Shown piece after piece: positions 15,321-23,313 of a stretch of 64,000 nt of DNA. Location of the stretch: NCBI GenBank assembly GCA_029961745.1, contig CP124680.1:4836001-4900000 (forward strand), read 5' to 3'. The notes under the pieces are model-generated. The model was not told where the DNA came from. It saw only the letters and a program-made list of their open reading frames with translations, and searched no databases. Source of the DNA: Nocardioides sp. L-11A (GTDB lineage: Bacteria > Actinomycetota > Actinomycetes > Propionibacteriales > Nocardioidaceae). Made by a program: the position numbers and the translations under genes. How positions within the stretch are numbered: the stretch's first letter is position 1; each line of letters begins with the position of its first letter.

Positions 15321-17540
15321 ATGACGTCCGCCACGCCACCGGGGGACCGGCCCGGGCGGGGCCGTGCCTGGAGTCTCGGCGCCGTCGCGAGCGGCGCTTC
15401 GCGCCGATCTGGCAAGGCGGCGGAGCGACGACGTGCTGGATCGCCCTTCGAGCGACGCCAACGCAGCCAGATCGGATGCGAAACGCCGCGCAGCAGGCGG
15501 GGAGACCCCAGGCGCGGCCTCATCGCCGAGCGGTGCTTCGTGATCGGCATCGCCGGCCTGCCGCTGTGGTGGCTGCTGGGCGTCGCGTCCCTGGTCCCGC
15601 TCGCCCTCGCCGTCCCGCTCTGCTGGGACCTGCGCTCCCGGCGCCGGGTGTCCCTGCCGCCGCATGCCGGCTGGTGGCTGCTGTTCCTGCTCTGGGTCCT
15701 GCTCGGCCTCGGCACGCTCTGGGCCGCGGCGCCCCAAGCCGTCGACGACGGCGGCACCGGTCGGCTGCTCGTGTTCGGCTACCGGCTGGCGTGGTACCTC
15801 TCCTGCACAGTGCTGCTGGTCTGGATCGGCAACACGCCGGCCGACCGGCTCCCCGACCGGGTCGTGCATCGGATCCTCGCGTGGGTGTTCGTCGTCGCGG
15901 TCGCCGGCGGCCTGCTCGGCCTGCTCGCGCCGGACCTGGCGATCACGACACTGGCCGAGCGGATGCTCCCCGGCGGGCTGCGGAGCAACGGCTTCGTGAG
16001 CACGCTCGTCTCGGCCGAGACCGCCGACATCCAGAAGGTACTCGGGGATCCGGAGCCCCGTCCCAAGGCGCCGTTCCCCTTCACCAACACCTGGGGCAGC
16101 GTCATCTCCCTGACGCTGGTCTTCTTCGTCGCGGCCGCCGTGACCAGCCGGTCCCGCGCGCGCTGGCTGGCCGGGCCGGTGCTCGCCGTCGCGGCGGTGC
16201 CCGTCGTGCTCAGCCTCAACCGCGGGCTGTGGCTCGCCCTCGGGGTCGGGGCCCTCGGGCTCCTGGTGCTGCTGGCACTGCGCCGGCACCACGCGGCGCT
16301 CGCGGCCCTGATCGCCGTCGTGGTCGTCGGCGGCATCGCCGTCACGTCGACCTCGCTGGGCGACACGGTCTCCTCGCGCCTCGACAACCCGCACAGCAAC
16401 GAGCGGCGCTCGCAGCTCCTGGTGACCACGGTCGACTCGATGACCCGCGGGTCGCCGGTCGTCGGCTTCGGCAGCACCCGTGACGTCGCGGGCACCTTCA
16501 CCTCCATCGCCGGCGGCGCCACGCCGAGCTGCCCGGCGTGCGGCGTACCACCACTCGGGACCCAGGGGCAGCTGTGGCTGGTGCTCTTCTCCCAGGGATG
16601 GATCGGGACGCTGTTCTTCCTGGCGTTCTTCGTGCTGGCGCTGCGCCGGACCTGGCGCTGTCGGACCCTGAACCAGACCGTCGCGACCTTCGTCCTCGTG
16701 ATCTTCCTGCTCCAGTTGACCGTCTACGACACCCTCGGCCTGCCGATGATGATCGTGATGACCGCGGTGGCCCTCGCCTGGCGCGAGGAGCGGTCGGGTA
16801 CGTCGCTGCGCCGTCCCTCCGGCCGGGCTCTGGTCGCCGCCGCCGCGGTGGCGGTGGCGGTCCTCGGCGGCGCCGTCGGCGCCGCCGCGACCCGCGGGGA
16901 GGACAGCCACGTCGCCAGCACCGTGACGGTCGCCCTCACCCCGTCGCCCACCTACCTCGACGTCGGCGACGTCGCGCGCGAGGCGGACAGCGGCACCCTC
17001 GTCCGACCGCCCGATCCCGCGACGATCGACACCGAGGCCGCGCTGCTGCGCTCCGAGAGCGCGATGGAGCGTGCCGGGCAGCGGGTCGGCCTGGCTCCCG
17101 CCACCCTGCGCGCCGACATCGGGGTGGCCGCGCCGCCCCTCTCGACCGTCCTGGACCTCACGGTGACCACGTCGCGCCGGACCGACGCGGCGGCCGCCGC
17201 GCTCGCCGTGGCCGAGGAGTACCTCGCCGAGCGCTCCCGCTTCCTCGAGACGCGCCGGACCGACCTCGTCGCCCGGCTGGGCGAACGGCTGGCCGCCGTG
17301 GACCCCGGCGACCCCGCGTGGGCGGCCACCCGCACCTACCTGCGGGCGGCGATCGACCACCTCACGACCCACCGGCCCGAGGTGGGCAGCGTGATCCGGG
17401 TCGGCCCCGCGCGGGTCGTGGGCACCGAGCGGGGCGTCCCGGTCACCAGCGGTCTGGCCGTGGGCGGGCTGGCCGGGCTCGCGCTGGTCCGCATCCGGCC
17501 GCCACGGCGGCAGTGGCGGTGGCGACGGTGGCGACGGTGA
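15321..17540 (+). CDS. Wzy-type polysaccharide polymerase fused to a Wzz-like domain
   Basis: Up to 739 residues. Residues ~74-500 are an O-antigen polymerase/ligase-type membrane domain with about ten helices and the characteristic long loop (NERRSQLLVTTVDS, then GFGSTRDVAG). Residues ~532-715 resemble a Wzz chain-length domain: STVTVALTPSPTYLDV, a helical region and a closing membrane helix (VTSGLAVGGLAGLALV), ending in an Arg/Trp-rich tail. Polymerisation and length control would be in one chain, which is unusual. The start is uncertain: ATG 15321 directly abuts AGGAGG (no spacer), and residues ~19-54 come from a dispersed repeat; GTG 15540 just before the first helix is the alternative. 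The stop overlaps the next gene's GTG. Confidence 0.8.
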   Translation: MTSATPPGDRPGRGRAWSLGAVASGASRRSGKAAERRRAGSPFERRQRSQIGCETPRSRRGDPRRGLIAERCFVIGIAGLPLWWLLGVASLVPLALAVPLCWDLRSRRRVSLPPHAGWWLLFLLWVLLGLGTLWAAAPQAVDDGGTGRLLVFGYRLAWYLSCTVLLVWIGNTPADRLPDRVVHRILAWVFVVAVAGGLLGLLAPDLAITTLAERMLPGGLRSNGFVSTLVSAETADIQKVLGDPEPRPKAPFPFTNTWGSVISLTLVFFVAAAVTSRSRARWLAGPVLAVAAVPVVLSLNRGLWLALGVGALGLLVLLALRRHHAALAALIAVVVVGGIAVTSTSLGDTVSSRLDNPHSNERRSQLLVTTVDSMTRGSPVVGFGSTRDVAGTFTSIAGGATPSCPACGVPPLGTQGQLWLVLFSQGWIGTLFFLAFFVLALRRTWRCRTLNQTVATFVLVIFLLQLTVYDTLGLPMMIVMTAVALAWREERSGTSLRRPSGRALVAAAAVAVAVLGGAVGAAATRGEDSHVASTVTVALTPSPTYLDVGDVAREADSGTLVRPPDPATIDTEAALLRSESAMERAGQRVGLAPATLRADIGVAAPPLSTVLDLTVTTSRRTDAAAAALAVAEEYLAERSRFLETRRTDLVARLGERLAAVDPGDPAWAATRTYLRAAIDHLTTHRPEVGSVIRVGPARVVGTERGVPVTSGLAVGGLAGLALVRIRPPRRQWRWRRWRR
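15384..15475 (+). repeat. Dispersed hairpin repeat, copy A
   Basis: It shares with 23338-23430 the blocks GCGAGCGGCGC, GGCAAGGCG, CTGG and CGAGCGACG-CAACGC at matching spacing. Its flanking arms GCCGATCTGG..C and GCCAGATCGG (15404-15413 with 15466-15475) pair over 10 bases; the other copy has different arm sequences that still pair. It falls within the annotated 5' end of the polymerase gene. It lies in the 357-base stretch before GTG 15540, which otherwise holds only the shared EPS motif and promoter-like sequence. Confidence 0.6.
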
Positions 17541-18268
17541 GTCCCCGGCCCCGCGACGTGTGGACCCGGCTGGTCGTCGACCCGCTGGCGGACCCGCTCG
17601 CCCGCGTCCTCGCACCGCACCCCGCGGTCACCCCGAACCGGGTGACCGCGTTCTCCGGCCTCCTCGGCGTCGCGGCCGCCGCCTGCCTGGCCGCCGGGTG
17701 GCTGCGGCTCGGCGGCCTGCTGTTCCTGCTCCGCTTCTTCGCCGACTGCCTCGACGGCAAGATCGCCCGGCTGCAGGGCTCGAGCTCCGCGCGCGGCGCG
17801 CTGCTCGACGTCGGCACGGACGTCGTGTGCGTGACGGCGGCCTATGCGGGACTGGCCTGGTGGGCGGTCCGCGCCGACCGCGTCGAGATCGCGGTCGCGG
17901 TGGGTTTGCTGGCCGCCCTGGGCGCCTACGGCTGGGCCCTGGCCCACCGCAAGCACCTCGCCGCGCTGGCCGGGCTGGGCGACGGCGGCTCCGGCCTGCT
18001 GCGGCGGACCGACCTGCCCCTGCTCGACCCGTGGCTGCGGATCTGCCGGCGCCTCGGGATGAGCCCGGTGCCGTGGGCGGTGGAGGCCGAGACGCTGGTC
18101 CTCGGCCTGCTCCCGCTGGCCGGCCCGCGGCCCGCGGCGGCCGGACTGCTGGTGGGGCTCGCCTTCTACCTCATCGCCACCGTCGTCAACCTGCGCCGGA
18201 GCTGGCGGATCGCGACAGCCCTCGACGTCGTACGGGCCCGGGAGCCGGGCGGGAAGGGGGCGTCGTGA
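17537..18268 (+). CDS. CDP-alcohol phosphatidyltransferase family protein
   Basis: 243 residues, membrane-embedded. The complete family motif DG-x2-AR-x8-G-x3-D-x3-D is visible in DGKIARLQG through ALLDVGTD, so catalytic metal-binding aspartates are present. Such enzymes move a phospho-alcohol group from a CDP-linked donor onto an acceptor hydroxyl, usually in phospholipid synthesis. In this polysaccharide operon, between polymerase and glycosyltransferase, transfer of a phospho-polyol or phospho-inositol-like group onto the polymer or its lipid anchor is a reasonable guess. Start GTG overlaps the polymerase stop (GTGA), and its own stop overlaps the next start the same way. Confidence 0.85.
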   Translation: MSPRPRDVWTRLVVDPLADPLARVLAPHPAVTPNRVTAFSGLLGVAAAACLAAGWLRLGGLLFLLRFFADCLDGKIARLQGSSSARGALLDVGTDVVCVTAAYAGLAWWAVRADRVEIAVAVGLLAALGAYGWALAHRKHLAALAGLGDGGSGLLRRTDLPLLDPWLRICRRLGMSPVPWAVEAETLVLGLLPLAGPRPAAAGLLVGLAFYLIATVVNLRRSWRIATALDVVRAREPGGKGAS

Positions 18269-19188
18269 GCCGTCACCTCAGACTGCCGGACGTCGACGTC
18301 GTGATCGCGACCCACGACCGGCCGGTCCTGGTCCGGGAGGCGATCGCGGCCGTCGTCGGGCAGGAGTACGCCGGGCGGATCCGCTGCATCGTGGTCTTCG
18401 ACCGCTCGACCCCCGACCCCGCCCTGGTCCGCGCCGACGCCGGCGACGGCCGGGTGGTGGACGTGATCGGGAACCACCGCAGCCCCGGGCTCGCCGGCGC
18501 CCGCAACAGCGGCGTGCTCGAGGGGGACGGCGAGCTCGTCGCCTTCTGCGACGACGACGACGTCTGGCTCCCCGGCAAGCTCGACCTCCAGGTCCGTGCC
18601 CTCCGCGAGGGCGGCCCGCCGACCTGCGTCACCGGGATCGAGGTCGACTACGCCGGCACCACGACCATCCGGGTCCCCACGGCCGCCGCCCTCGAGCTGC
18701 GCAGCCTCGCCCGGCGCCGGGTCATGGAGGCGCACCCCTCGACGGTGGTCGTCCGGCGACCCGAGCTGCTCTCGACGATCGGGCTGGTCGACGAGGAGAT
18801 CCCCGGCAGCTACGGCGAGGACTTCGACTGGATGCTCCGCGCGGCCGGTGCCGGCGGCTTCCACGTGGTGCCCGCTCCCCTGGTCCGGGTCCGCTGGGGC
18901 GGCTCGCAGTTCTCCCGCCAGTGGGCGACCATCGTCGCGGCCATCGACTACGGCCTGGCCAAGCACCCGGTCTTCCACGAGGACCGCCGCGCCCTGGCCC
19001 GCCTGCTGGGCCGCAAGTCGTTCGCGCTCGCCGCGCTCGGTCGCCGCGACGCGCTGCGCTGGGCCGCGCGCACGCTGCGCACCTCCCCCCGCGAGCCGCG
19101 CGCCTACCTGGCCGCCCTCGTGGCCCTGCGCGTGGTCAGCGCCGAGCGGCTGCTGGACCTGGCACACCGGCGCGGACACGGGATCTGA
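18265..19188 (+). CDS. Family 2 glycosyltransferase (GT-A)
   Basis: 307 residues. The N-terminus DVDVVIATHDRPVLVREAI is the GT2 nucleotide-binding strand. The metal-binding acidic motif is in VAFCDDDDVWLPGKL, and the acceptor-side motif is GEDFDWMLRA. The C-terminal ~70 residues are helical without membrane spans, so it would act at the cytoplasmic face, adding a sugar to the lipid-linked repeat unit. Translationally coupled to the CDP-alcohol transferase by GTGA. Sugar specificity cannot be read. Confidence 0.88.
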   Translation: MSRHLRLPDVDVVIATHDRPVLVREAIAAVVGQEYAGRIRCIVVFDRSTPDPALVRADAGDGRVVDVIGNHRSPGLAGARNSGVLEGDGELVAFCDDDDVWLPGKLDLQVRALREGGPPTCVTGIEVDYAGTTTIRVPTAAALELRSLARRRVMEAHPSTVVVRRPELLSTIGLVDEEIPGSYGEDFDWMLRAAGAGGFHVVPAPLVRVRWGGSQFSRQWATIVAAIDYGLAKHPVFHEDRRALARLLGRKSFALAALGRRDALRWAARTLRTSPREPRAYLAALVALRVVSAERLLDLAHRRGHGI

Positions 19189-19212
19189 CCCGACCGGCCA
19201 CCCTCGTCCGCT

Positions 19213-19226
19213 CCCCCATTTGGGGG
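19213..19226. promoter_or_regulatory. EPS-locus shared motif, site 2
   Basis: CCCCCATTTGGGGG, a perfect six-base inverted repeat around TT, 110 bases upstream of the secreted hydrolase start. This is the most symmetric copy of the motif shared across the polysaccharide locus. No convincing -10 hexamer lies 39 bases downstream here. Confidence 0.45.
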
Positions 19227-19335
19227 ACGGGATTGGCCCCGATCCCTCGGTCCGGGTGCAATCGAGCCGATCGAGCAAGAGATGACGAGGGCCGTGCACG
19301 ATGCTCCCCGCGGCCGGATTTCGGGAGGTGGCGTC

Positions 19336-20775
19336 ATGCAGAACGCCTACAGACGTTGGACCTGGCTGGCCGTGGCGCTGGCCACCGTGATGATCGGGAG
19401 CGCGGCGGCCGTGGCGCCCTCCCCGTCCCGGGCCGCGGCGGGCGAGAACCTGCCGGCCGGCGACTTCGAGACCCATCTGGACGGCTTCGCCGGGGTGGAC
19501 GGCAGCCGGGTCGCGCTGTCCCGCGACGGCGCGGGACGCAACGACAGCCGCGCCATGGTCGTGCGGACGCCGCGAGGCGGGAAGGCGACCACGGTCAGCA
19601 AGCACCGCTTCGCCGGCGCGCACGCCGCCGGGACGGCGTACGTCGTGCGGGTGTGGGTGCGGACCGCGGGCGGGCGTCAGGTCGCGCTGCGGGTGCGCGA
19701 GGTCGCCCACGGGAAGAAGGTCCAGGCACGGACCGCGCGGGGCACCGCCAAGGCGGGCTCGTGGACCCGGCTCAAGGTGCGGGTCACCACCAAGAAGCGC
19801 GACTCGGCGCTGAGGCTGCGCATCCGCGCCCCGCGCGTGCCGGCCGGCACCAAGGTGCTCGTCGACGACCTGAGCGTGGCCCCGAAGGGCGACGCCGGCA
19901 CGTCCGAGGGCATGGCCGGGACGCTGACCAACGGCTGCGGCCGCACGGCCCGGGGCATCCCCTCCTGCGGTACCTACGTCGGCGCCGCGCACGGCTCGAA
20001 CACCGACCCCAGCGCCCTGGAGCAGCAGCTCGGCGACCGCCTGGCCCTGCGGCGCACCTACTTCACCTCGACCGGTGTCGCGAGCGCGGTGCGCACCGCG
20101 CAGGCGGACCTGGCGGCCGGACGGCTGCCCTGGGTGAGCTTCAAGCTGCCCTACTCGTGGACCGAGATGGCCGACGGCAAGGGCGACGCCTGGGCGACCG
20201 ACCTCGCCCAGCGCCTGGCCGCGGTCGGCGGCCCGGTCTGGGTCGCCTTCCACCACGAGCCCGAGGGCGACGGCGACATCCAGGAGTGGCGCCGGATGCA
20301 GGAGCACCTCGCCCCGCTCGTGCGGGCCGCCGCGCCCAATGTGGCGTTCACGGTCGTGATGACCGGCTGGAACCAGTTCTACGGCGACGCGCAGTACAGC
20401 CTCGCCCAGATCTGGCCGCGCGGCGTCAAGGTCGACGTGGCCGGCTTCGACATCTACCAGCAGTACGGCGTCGTCAAGAACGGCAGCACGACGACCAAGT
20501 GGACCGACTTCGAGCAGTACTACCGCGCGATCTCGACCTGGTCCCGCAGCATCGGCGTCGACTGGGCACTCGGCGAGACGGGCGTGACCGACGTGGCCGC
20601 CGATGCGCGGCCCGCGGCGATCGCGGACGCGGTCCGGCTGATGGAGGACTACGGCGGCATCGCCTACAGCTACTTCGACAGCGCCCTCAACAGCGTCGCG
20701 CCGTGGACCCTGGGCACCCCGGCCAAGCGCGCCGGCTTCGCCCAGGCCCTCGCCGGCTCGCCCTCCCTGAAGTAG
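19336..20775 (+). CDS. Secreted GH26-like glycoside hydrolase with N-terminal carbohydrate-binding-like domain
   Basis: 479 residues with a Sec signal (LAVALATVMIGSAAAVAP, cut near SRAAAGE). Residues ~37-190 form a beta-sandwich of the CBM4/9-like type (NLPAGDFETHLDGF at the start, VLVDDLSV at the end). The C-terminal ~280 residues resemble a (beta/alpha)8 glycosidase of family 26 type: FHHEPEGDGD provides the candidate acid/base Glu and WALGETGVTD the candidate nucleophile Glu. It would trim or release the polysaccharide outside the cell, as hydrolases encoded in EPS loci often do. ATG is preceded by GGGAGG. The dispersed 73-nt repeat begins nine bases after its stop. Confidence 0.8.
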   Translation: MQNAYRRWTWLAVALATVMIGSAAAVAPSPSRAAAGENLPAGDFETHLDGFAGVDGSRVALSRDGAGRNDSRAMVVRTPRGGKATTVSKHRFAGAHAAGTAYVVRVWVRTAGGRQVALRVREVAHGKKVQARTARGTAKAGSWTRLKVRVTTKKRDSALRLRIRAPRVPAGTKVLVDDLSVAPKGDAGTSEGMAGTLTNGCGRTARGIPSCGTYVGAAHGSNTDPSALEQQLGDRLALRRTYFTSTGVASAVRTAQADLAAGRLPWVSFKLPYSWTEMADGKGDAWATDLAQRLAAVGGPVWVAFHHEPEGDGDIQEWRRMQEHLAPLVRAAAPNVAFTVVMTGWNQFYGDAQYSLAQIWPRGVKVDVAGFDIYQQYGVVKNGSTTTKWTDFEQYYRAISTWSRSIGVDWALGETGVTDVAADARPAAIADAVRLMEDYGGIAYSYFDSALNSVAPWTLGTPAKRAGFAQALAGSPSLK

Positions 20776-20784
20776 CGCCGCCAG

Positions 20785-20857
20785 CGCTTGTAACTAAGGG
20801 TTACCGCACGATTTCAGGTGCAACAACACCCGGGCAGTAGCAACAGCACCCGGGTAG
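20785..20857 (+). repeat. 73-nt dispersed repeat, copy 2
   Basis: Inverted match to 886-958 (about 86% by hand). Begins CGCTTGTAAC nine bases after the hydrolase stop and ends with two CAACA-CACCCGGG units. It occupies most of the gap between two convergent genes, so it may act as a transcription terminator or be a mobile non-coding element. Confidence 0.8.
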
Positions 20858-20888
20858 ATGCGGGCACCTGGCCGACGTCCGAACATCC

Positions 20889-22073
20889 CTAGACGTCGGC
20901 CAGGTGCTCCAGCGCGACCAGCGTCTGCATCGCCCGCGAGGAGATGTGCTCGCCCCCCGGGACGTCGACGAGCCGCAGGTAGCGGGTCAGGATCGCGACC
21001 AGGTAGAGCAGGCTCTGCACATGCGGCTCGCCCCCCGGGCTCCGGTCCCGGTACGACGCCAGCGCCAGTGCCCGCAGCACCCCCTCCGCCGACGCGGGTG
21101 TGCCCGAGTTGACCGCGTTGACGACGTAGTGCAGGGCGTCGAGGCCGCGCGGGACGCCGGTCTCGAAGCGCTCCCAGTCCCACAGCAGCACCCGCTCTCC
21201 CGCGGGTGCCATGTTCCACGGCGTCCAGTCCCCGTGCCAGGCGCCCCAGCTGAGCTCGCGTCGCCCGGCGATCGCGGCCACCCGCTCCAGCGCGCGACCG
21301 AACCGGCTGCGCGACACCGGGTCGGCCAGCGCGCCGGTGGCCTGCCACTGGCGATGCCACCAGTCGGCCGCCGCGAGCTCGCGGTCGGGCGAGGCGAACC
21401 GCGCCGCGAGCTCGTCCATCGCCGCACCGGGCGGCGTCCACGAGCTCCGGTGCCGGCGCCACGGTGACGGCTCGAGCGGGCTGACCACCAGGACCGGCCG
21501 GCCCCGCCACGACGTACGGGCGAGGAGCTGCGGCGGGACGACGTACCGGTAGGGCCGGGCGGTCACGGCTGCGAGCGCGCGGCCCTCCGCGGTCACGTCG
21601 GCGCAGGTGTTGTCGGACCAGCCGACCTTGACGAACGCCCGGCAGCAACCCTGGTCGTCGAACACCTGGAGCACCGGCTTCCGGTTCACCCGCGCCGTGC
21701 CGATGGTGATGCTGAAGCTGACCGGCATGCCGAGGACGTCGGAGAGGTGCTCGGCGAGGCCGTCCGCGCCGCCGCGGACCTCCACCCGGTGCCGCAGCAA
21801 CCGAGGCACGGCACGGACCATCGCCCCCGCGGCGACCCGCGCGGTGGTGTCCCACCAGGTCGAGGCGGTGCTGATCCGGCGCAGCGAGGCCCCGGCCGCG
21901 ACCGGCGACTCGACCGGCACCAGCACCACAGGGCTGCTGCCGCGGCTGATCACGGCGTACCGGGCGCGCACCGGCCGTCCGTCGCGGGCCGTTCCCGCCG
22001 GGACCAGCTCAGCCCCCGGCCACAGCTCGGCGGCCGCGTCGAGCAGGTCGGTGGATCCGGTGGCCGCGCCCAT
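20889..22073 (-). CDS. Aminoglycoside phosphotransferase-like (APH) small-molecule kinase
   Basis: 394 residues. The C-terminal half has a protein-kinase-like APH core: catalytic loop WHGDWTPWNM (the HGDxxxxN pattern) and metal-binding LLWDWERF in place of DFG. The N-terminal ~150 residues include FSITIGTARVNRKPVLQVFD and a possible nucleotide-lobe Lys in AFVKVGW. The substrate is unknown; choline-, sugar- or amino-alcohol kinases share this fold. As last gene of the Wzz-Wzx-sulfotransferase-methyltransferase operon it may phosphorylate a precursor for polymer decoration, perhaps paired with the CDP-alcohol transferase at 17537. Confidence 0.75.
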   Translation of the reverse strand: MGAATGSTDLLDAAAELWPGAELVPAGTARDGRPVRARYAVISRGSSPVVLVPVESPVAAGASLRRISTASTWWDTTARVAAGAMVRAVPRLLRHRVEVRGGADGLAEHLSDVLGMPVSFSITIGTARVNRKPVLQVFDDQGCCRAFVKVGWSDNTCADVTAEGRALAAVTARPYRYVVPPQLLARTSWRGRPVLVVSPLEPSPWRRHRSSWTPPGAAMDELAARFASPDRELAAADWWHRQWQATGALADPVSRSRFGRALERVAAIAGRRELSWGAWHGDWTPWNMAPAGERVLLWDWERFETGVPRGLDALHYVVNAVNSGTPASAEGVLRALALASYRDRSPGGEPHVQSLLYLVAILTRYLRLVDVPGGEHISSRAMQTLVALEHLADV

Positions 22074-22074
22074 C

Positions 22075-23313
22075 TCAGGCCGCCGGATCGGTGCGGACGC
22101 AGACGAACAGGTGCCGCCCGTAGTTGTCGGCGTAGGGGCCGACCGCGTCCCGGTCCGGGCCGAGATCGAGGATCCGGTCGAAGGTCGTGTGCTCGTGCAG
22201 GAACGCCCGGATGTGGTCGGGGTTCCAGCCGCGCAGCGACGACCGGAACCAGCGCTCGTGCTCCTGACCGGTGTCGAGGAAGAGCACCCGCCCGGTCGCG
22301 CGGTCGAGGAGCCGGACCAGCTCCACCTCGTCGCAGCTGCCGCGCCCGAGCACGAAGTGGTGCAGCAGGCTGAAGCACGACACGACGTCCCAGGTCTCGC
22401 GGGTGCCCCGCAGCAGCTGGACCGCGTCGCCGATCCGGATGCGCTCCGGGTCGAGGCCGTAGACGAGCCGCCCGAGCGTCGCCCCCAGTGGGTCCCGCTC
22501 CATCCCCTCGGCCTCGAAGCCCAGACTGCCCATCTGTGCGACGAACCACCCGTAGCAGCTGGCGACGTCGAGATAGCTCCCGGCGAGCGTGGGACCGATC
22601 GCCCGGCGCAGGAACGCGTCCATCGCCTCGAGCCGGTCGACGCAGCAGCGCACCGTCGGCCACTGCGCGGCGAGCTCCGGCGCGTCCACGGGCTGGTAGA
22701 GCTGGCGCCCGCCGTCGAGCCACGTCATCCGCCCCAGCAGATCCTGCAGCGGCGTGGTCACCGTGCCACGGCGGACCCGCACCGGGAGCGTCACCGCCCC
22801 CTCGGCGGCGGCGCGCGCCACCCGGTGGTGGCCGTCGAGGACCTGGTAGCAGTCGGAGTGGGCGATCGGTACGACGAGCACCGGCTGCCCCGGTGGCGAG
22901 TGCAGGTCGCCCGGCGCCGGCGCAGCCTCCCCCGTCTCGCCGGCGGCGAGGAACCCCCGCGCCTGCGTGAGGATCCCGCTCGCGTCCTGGGCCGCGAAGT
23001 AGCGGCCGGTGCGCCGGATGCAGGTCCGCGCCATCCGCGCGTACGGCGTGGCCAGCAGCTGCGCGTCGGACAGGCCGCCGTGCCGGTCGGCGAGGGCGAG
23101 CAGCCCCGCGTGCGGGCCCTCCACCACCCGCCGCGAGGGCCACAACGGGTCCTCCACCGCGGTGGCGAACGTGGTCGCGCTCATGCCGTTCTGGCCGCCG
23201 AGCAGGAGCTTGGCCACCGGCACCTCGCGCAGTCCCGGCCGCCACCGGGTCACCCGGGCCAGCCGGTGCCGGCCGGCCGCAGTGAGCCGGGGGCGGTGCA
23301 GGAGATCGGTCAT
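22075..23313 (-). CDS. SAM-dependent methyltransferase with ParB/Srx-like N-terminal domain
   Basis: 412 residues. Residues ~140-190 contain QVLDGHHRVARAAAEG, the signature of ParB/sulfiredoxin-like domains. From ~250 on there is a class I methyltransferase: SAM-binding strand SYLDVASCYGWF, acidic turn EAEGMERDP and later FSLLHHFVLG. The same domain pair occurs in proteins of actinobacterial polysaccharide loci, where methylation of a sugar is the usual guess. The start ATG overlaps the sulfotransferase stop (ATGA), and one base separates its stop from the APH-like gene. Acceptor unknown. Confidence 0.75.
   Translation of the reverse strand: MTDLLHRPRLTAAGRHRLARVTRWRPGLREVPVAKLLLGGQNGMSATTFATAVEDPLWPSRRVVEGPHAGLLALADRHGGLSDAQLLATPYARMARTCIRRTGRYFAAQDASGILTQARGFLAAGETGEAAPAPGDLHSPPGQPVLVVPIAHSDCYQVLDGHHRVARAAAEGAVTLPVRVRRGTVTTPLQDLLGRMTWLDGGRQLYQPVDAPELAAQWPTVRCCVDRLEAMDAFLRRAIGPTLAGSYLDVASCYGWFVAQMGSLGFEAEGMERDPLGATLGRLVYGLDPERIRIGDAVQLLRGTRETWDVVSCFSLLHHFVLGRGSCDEVELVRLLDRATGRVLFLDTGQEHERWFRSSLRGWNPDHIRAFLHEHTTFDRILDLGPDRDAVGPYADNYGRHLFVCVRTDPAA

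Noticed and set aside
15183..17615. In-frame upstream extension of the propeller gene on the minus strand
   Set aside because: It lacks protein-like composition and lies antisense to the polymerase; a signal peptide with a good ribosome binding site starts at 15182.
17537..18268. Housekeeping phospholipid synthase (PgsA or PssA)
   Set aside because: The motif fits the superfamily, but position and coupling inside the EPS operon and weak resemblance outside the motif argue against a core lipid gene.
886..20857. Segment between the two 73-nt repeats as a composite transposon
   Set aside because: No transposase or integrase, no target duplication seen, and both repeats sit at gene 3' ends in a way that fits dispersed intergenic elements.
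20889..22073. APH-like gene as an aminoglycoside resistance gene
   Set aside because: The catalytic loop is present, but the gene is the last member of a polysaccharide operon and its N-terminal half is unlike known resistance enzymes.
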